Shown piece after piece: positions 61,911 through 64,000 of a stretch of 64,000 nt of DNA; the first letter of the stretch is position 1; the number at the start of each line of letters is the position of its first letter. The DNA comes from Candidatus Gastranaerophilales bacterium (GTDB lineage Bacteria > Cyanobacteriota > Vampirovibrionia > Gastranaerophilales > Gastranaerophilaceae), in the NCBI GenBank assembly GCA_017560095.1, contig JAFYOU010000034.1:62001-126000 (forward strand). Direction: 5' to 3'. The position numbers and the translations under genes are program-made. The notes under the pieces are model-generated. The model saw only the letters and a program-made list of their open reading frames with translations, searched no databases and was not told the origin of the DNA.

Positions 61911-64000
61911 TGGAATTTATGTTTAATTTAATAATTCAGCCTTTGTGTTTAATGTTTGAATTTATTTTTGACTGCGTTTATGATTTTAGCCAAGATATTA
62001 TATTTTCAATATTTTTGCTTAGTTTTGTGGTTTCAATTATTTCTTTACCTTTGTATTTGAAAGCTGATAAAATACAACAAGAAGAAAAAGAGATACAAAA
62101 AAAATTAGCTAAAAAAGTTGATGATATTAAGAAAAACTTTAAAAATGATGAAAGATTTTTCTTGTTGCAAACATATTATAGGCAAAATGGCTATAATCCG
62201 ATAATGGCTCTTAGGGGAATTTTAGGGTTATTATTGCAAATCCCAATATTTTTAGCAGCTTATATTCTTTTTTCTAATTTGCAACTTATAGATGGTGCTT
62301 CCACTTTTCTTATTGGTGATTTATCTAAAGCAGATGCTTTATTGAGAGTTGGAAAAATCAATATTAATGTCTTACCTTTTTTGATGACAATTGTTAATTT
62401 GATTGCCGGTTTGATATATTTAAATGGAAAAGATAAAAAAGAAAAAAGATTTTTAATTATAACTAGTTTAGTTTTTTTTGTTCTTTTGTATAATTCGCCA
62501 TCGGCACTTGTTTTATATTGGACTTTTAATAACTTGTTTTCTTTGGTTAAAAGTTTGTGCTTTAGATTTGGAAAGAAAATAAAGATAGAAATAAAAGATT
62601 TTATACCAAATTATAATTATAATAAAATATATTTATTAACTATTGTGGCTTTATGGATTATTGTTGGTTTATATATTCCTTCAAATATTTTATCTGCCTC
62701 TCCATATGAATTTTTGTTTGAGGATGTAACTCCTAATCAAATTTTGTTTCATGTTTCAATATTAAGCGCTGGCATATTTTTATTTTGGGGTAATGTAATT
62801 TATTATTTTTCAAATAATGCAATTAGAAAAATTTATACTTTAACTTTGAGTTTAATTTTATTTTTTGGGGTGGCGCATTTAATTATGTATAAAATGCCTT
62901 CAATAACTCTAACAAATACTCTTTCTTTTAGTGGGTATAAAATTGATTTTTTTGCATACAATAAATTTTATTTGTTTTTTTCAATTTTTGTCTTGTTATT
63001 TGTTGCGGTTTTTCAAATTAAAAATATTTTTTCAAATAAATTCAAAACATTAAAGATATTAATGACTTCAATAATTGTCGTATGTGTATTTTTTAGTTTT
63101 GGAAATATTTATAAAATATCTTCAAAAACTAGAGTTTATTTAAATGCTCAAAAAACAGAAAAAAAATTAAAAGACAAATATATAAATTTGAGCAAAGACA
63201 AAAAAAATGTTTTAATTATTTTTGCGGATAGAGCAATCACTTCGTATATTCCAATAATTTTTAACGAGAAACCTGAATTATCAGAGAAATATAAAGGTTT
63301 TACATATTATGCAAATACTCTTTCTTATGCTCAATACACTTTGTTGGGTTATCCTCCAATTTTGGGTGGGTATGAATATACTCCTTTAGAAATTAATAAG
63401 AAAAAAGGTGTTTTTGAAGAAAAGTTTGCACAAGCAATAACGATGTTGCCTGCAATATTTGGCCTGAATGATTGGTCTTCTAATGTAATTAATCCAATTA
63501 ATGAAGGTTGGGAATCTCAAAGTTGGGCGGGTGTTACAAAAGAAGAAGTTGAGACTTTAGCTAAAAGTAATTTGTATAAAAAATTCAATATAAATGTTGA
63601 AACAATTCCTAAAACTATTGGAGATGAAATCAAAAAAGAGGTTAAAGTTGTAAATAGCAGTCTAACGGAGAGAAATTTAATTTGCTATAGTTTTCTTTTA
63701 ATTTCGCCTTTAAATATAAGAGGGTGGTTATATGAAAATGGTATGTATCATAATCCGAACAACAATACAGGAACTGCATATCCTAAAGAATTTTTAAAAG
63801 CTTATGCGGAATTAAATATGTTATCGAGAATGACTGATTTTTCTGCTAATAAAAATACTTTTACTGTATATAATAATTCTTTAACTCACTATCCTTCGTT
63901 TTTGAAATATCCAAATTATGTTATTTCTTTGTATGATGATCATAGTTATGAAGCTCCTATGGAAAAAGAACTTAATCAGTGGTCATTAAGGCATTATCAT
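61907..64000 (+). CDS. YidC/Oxa1-like domain fused to sulfatase/phosphoglycerol-transferase-like domain, 3' end cut by window edge
   Basis: At least 698 codons remain open to the edge. Residues 1-220 are YidC/Oxa1-like: five hydrophobic segments with YYRQNGYNPIMALRGILGLL then LQIPIFLAAY, matching the Nxx NP...Q.PIF core of insertases. About 225-410 holds further helices. From about 430, NVLIIFADRAITSYIPIIF (metal Asp about 441), KGFTYYANTLSYAQYTLLGY and PILGGYEYTP match an alkaline-phosphatase-superfamily domain as in LtaS/MdoB-type enzymes. AAGGAG precedes the ATG, which overlaps the upstream stop. The C-terminus is not seen. Confidence 0.82.
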   Translation, partial: MMEFMFNLIIQPLCLMFEFIFDCVYDFSQDIIFSIFLLSFVVSIISLPLYLKADKIQQEEKEIQKKLAKKVDDIKKNFKNDERFFLLQTYYRQNGYNPIMALRGILGLLLQIPIFLAAYILFSNLQLIDGASTFLIGDLSKADALLRVGKININVLPFLMTIVNLIAGLIYLNGKDKKEKRFLIITSLVFFVLLYNSPSALVLYWTFNNLFSLVKSLCFRFGKKIKIEIKDFIPNYNYNKIYLLTIVALWIIVGLYIPSNILSASPYEFLFEDVTPNQILFHVSILSAGIFLFWGNVIYYFSNNAIRKIYTLTLSLILFFGVAHLIMYKMPSITLTNTLSFSGYKIDFFAYNKFYLFFSIFVLLFVAVFQIKNIFSNKFKTLKILMTSIIVVCVFFSFGNIYKISSKTRVYLNAQKTEKKLKDKYINLSKDKKNVLIIFADRAITSYIPIIFNEKPELSEKYKGFTYYANTLSYAQYTLLGYPPILGGYEYTPLEINKKKGVFEEKFAQAITMLPAIFGLNDWSSNVINPINEGWESQSWAGVTKEEVETLAKSNLYKKFNINVETIPKTIGDEIKKEVKVVNSSLTERNLICYSFLLISPLNIRGWLYENGMYHNPNNNTGTAYPKEFLKAYAELNMLSRMTDFSANKNTFTVYNNSLTHYPSFLKYPNYVISLYDDHSYEAPMEKELNQWSLRHYH

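Overview
The window is AT-rich (about 30% GC by eye), gene-dense bacterial DNA with short intergenic gaps, ATG plus frequent TTG/GTG starts, and ordinary rho-independent terminators. I see no rRNA, tRNA, phage, transposase or CRISPR. The best guess for the organism is a gut-type Vampirovibrionia (Melainabacteria, order Gastranaerophilales), the non-photosynthetic sister group of Cyanobacteria. The grounds are the S13-S11-S4-RpoA-L17-TruA-L13-S9 order, a cysteine-free S4, a CHASE2-GGDEF protein, a GH57/DUF3536 enzyme, a cysteine-rich prepilin, and two paralogues beginning MG(M/L)AASQARFLGLTARKSN, which I associate from memory with that order. This placement is inference and was not tested by a search.

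Layout. 1-10.4 kb: glmS (cut by the left edge), an NfeD/flotillin pair whose flotillin carries a C-terminal zinc ribbon, rsmI-cysS, purA, a prepilin with 64 cysteines, and pflA. 10.5-17 kb: the first of two filament-like paralogues, a Gly/Ala-rich protein, a DUF475/TerC membrane protein overlapping ferritin, punA-rpoZ, and two exported proteins of unknown role. 17-28 kb: murI-amidase, two sugar-type ABC permeases without their partners, a cysteine hydrolase, a repeat protein, GH38 mannosidase, a PEBP protein and a UbiA prenyltransferase. 28.3-33.3 kb: the infA-rpmJ-rpsM-rpsK-rpsD-rpoA-rplQ-truA-rplM-rpsI operon. 33.5-41 kb: yraN, gatA, pyrimidine phosphorylase-rlmH-dicarboxylate symporter, a tiny zinc-ribbon gene and the second filament-like paralogue. 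41-52 kb: a NagA-like deacetylase, GH57, a degenerate ABC exporter, TPR, LCP, diguanylate cyclase and XRE genes. 52-64 kb: a radical-dehydratase activase, a phosphohexomutase, reverse rubrerythrin, a LeuD-type subunit with an isocitrate dehydrogenase, nanE-nanK, a matrixin protease, ybaB-recR, a glycerophosphotransferase-like protein, and a YidC-sulfatase fusion cut by the right edge.

How it fits together. Several genes point to use of host or dietary glycans and amino sugars (GH38, NagA-like, NanE, ROK kinase, sugar permeases, GlmS) and to storage glucan (GH57, phosphohexomutase). Others serve the envelope (MurI, amidase, LCP, glycerophosphotransferase-like protein, sulfatase fusion). PflA, reverse rubrerythrin, ferritin and the activase fit anaerobic fermentation with peroxide and iron defence.

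The least ordinary signals are: GC-rich structured repeats in two arrays whose hairpins appear to covary; a recurring promoter layout that puts the predicted transcription start on the start codon (leaderless mRNAs); the cysteine-rich prepilin; the paralogue pair with conserved ends and a variable middle; the flotillin-zinc ribbon; and the YidC-sulfatase fusion.
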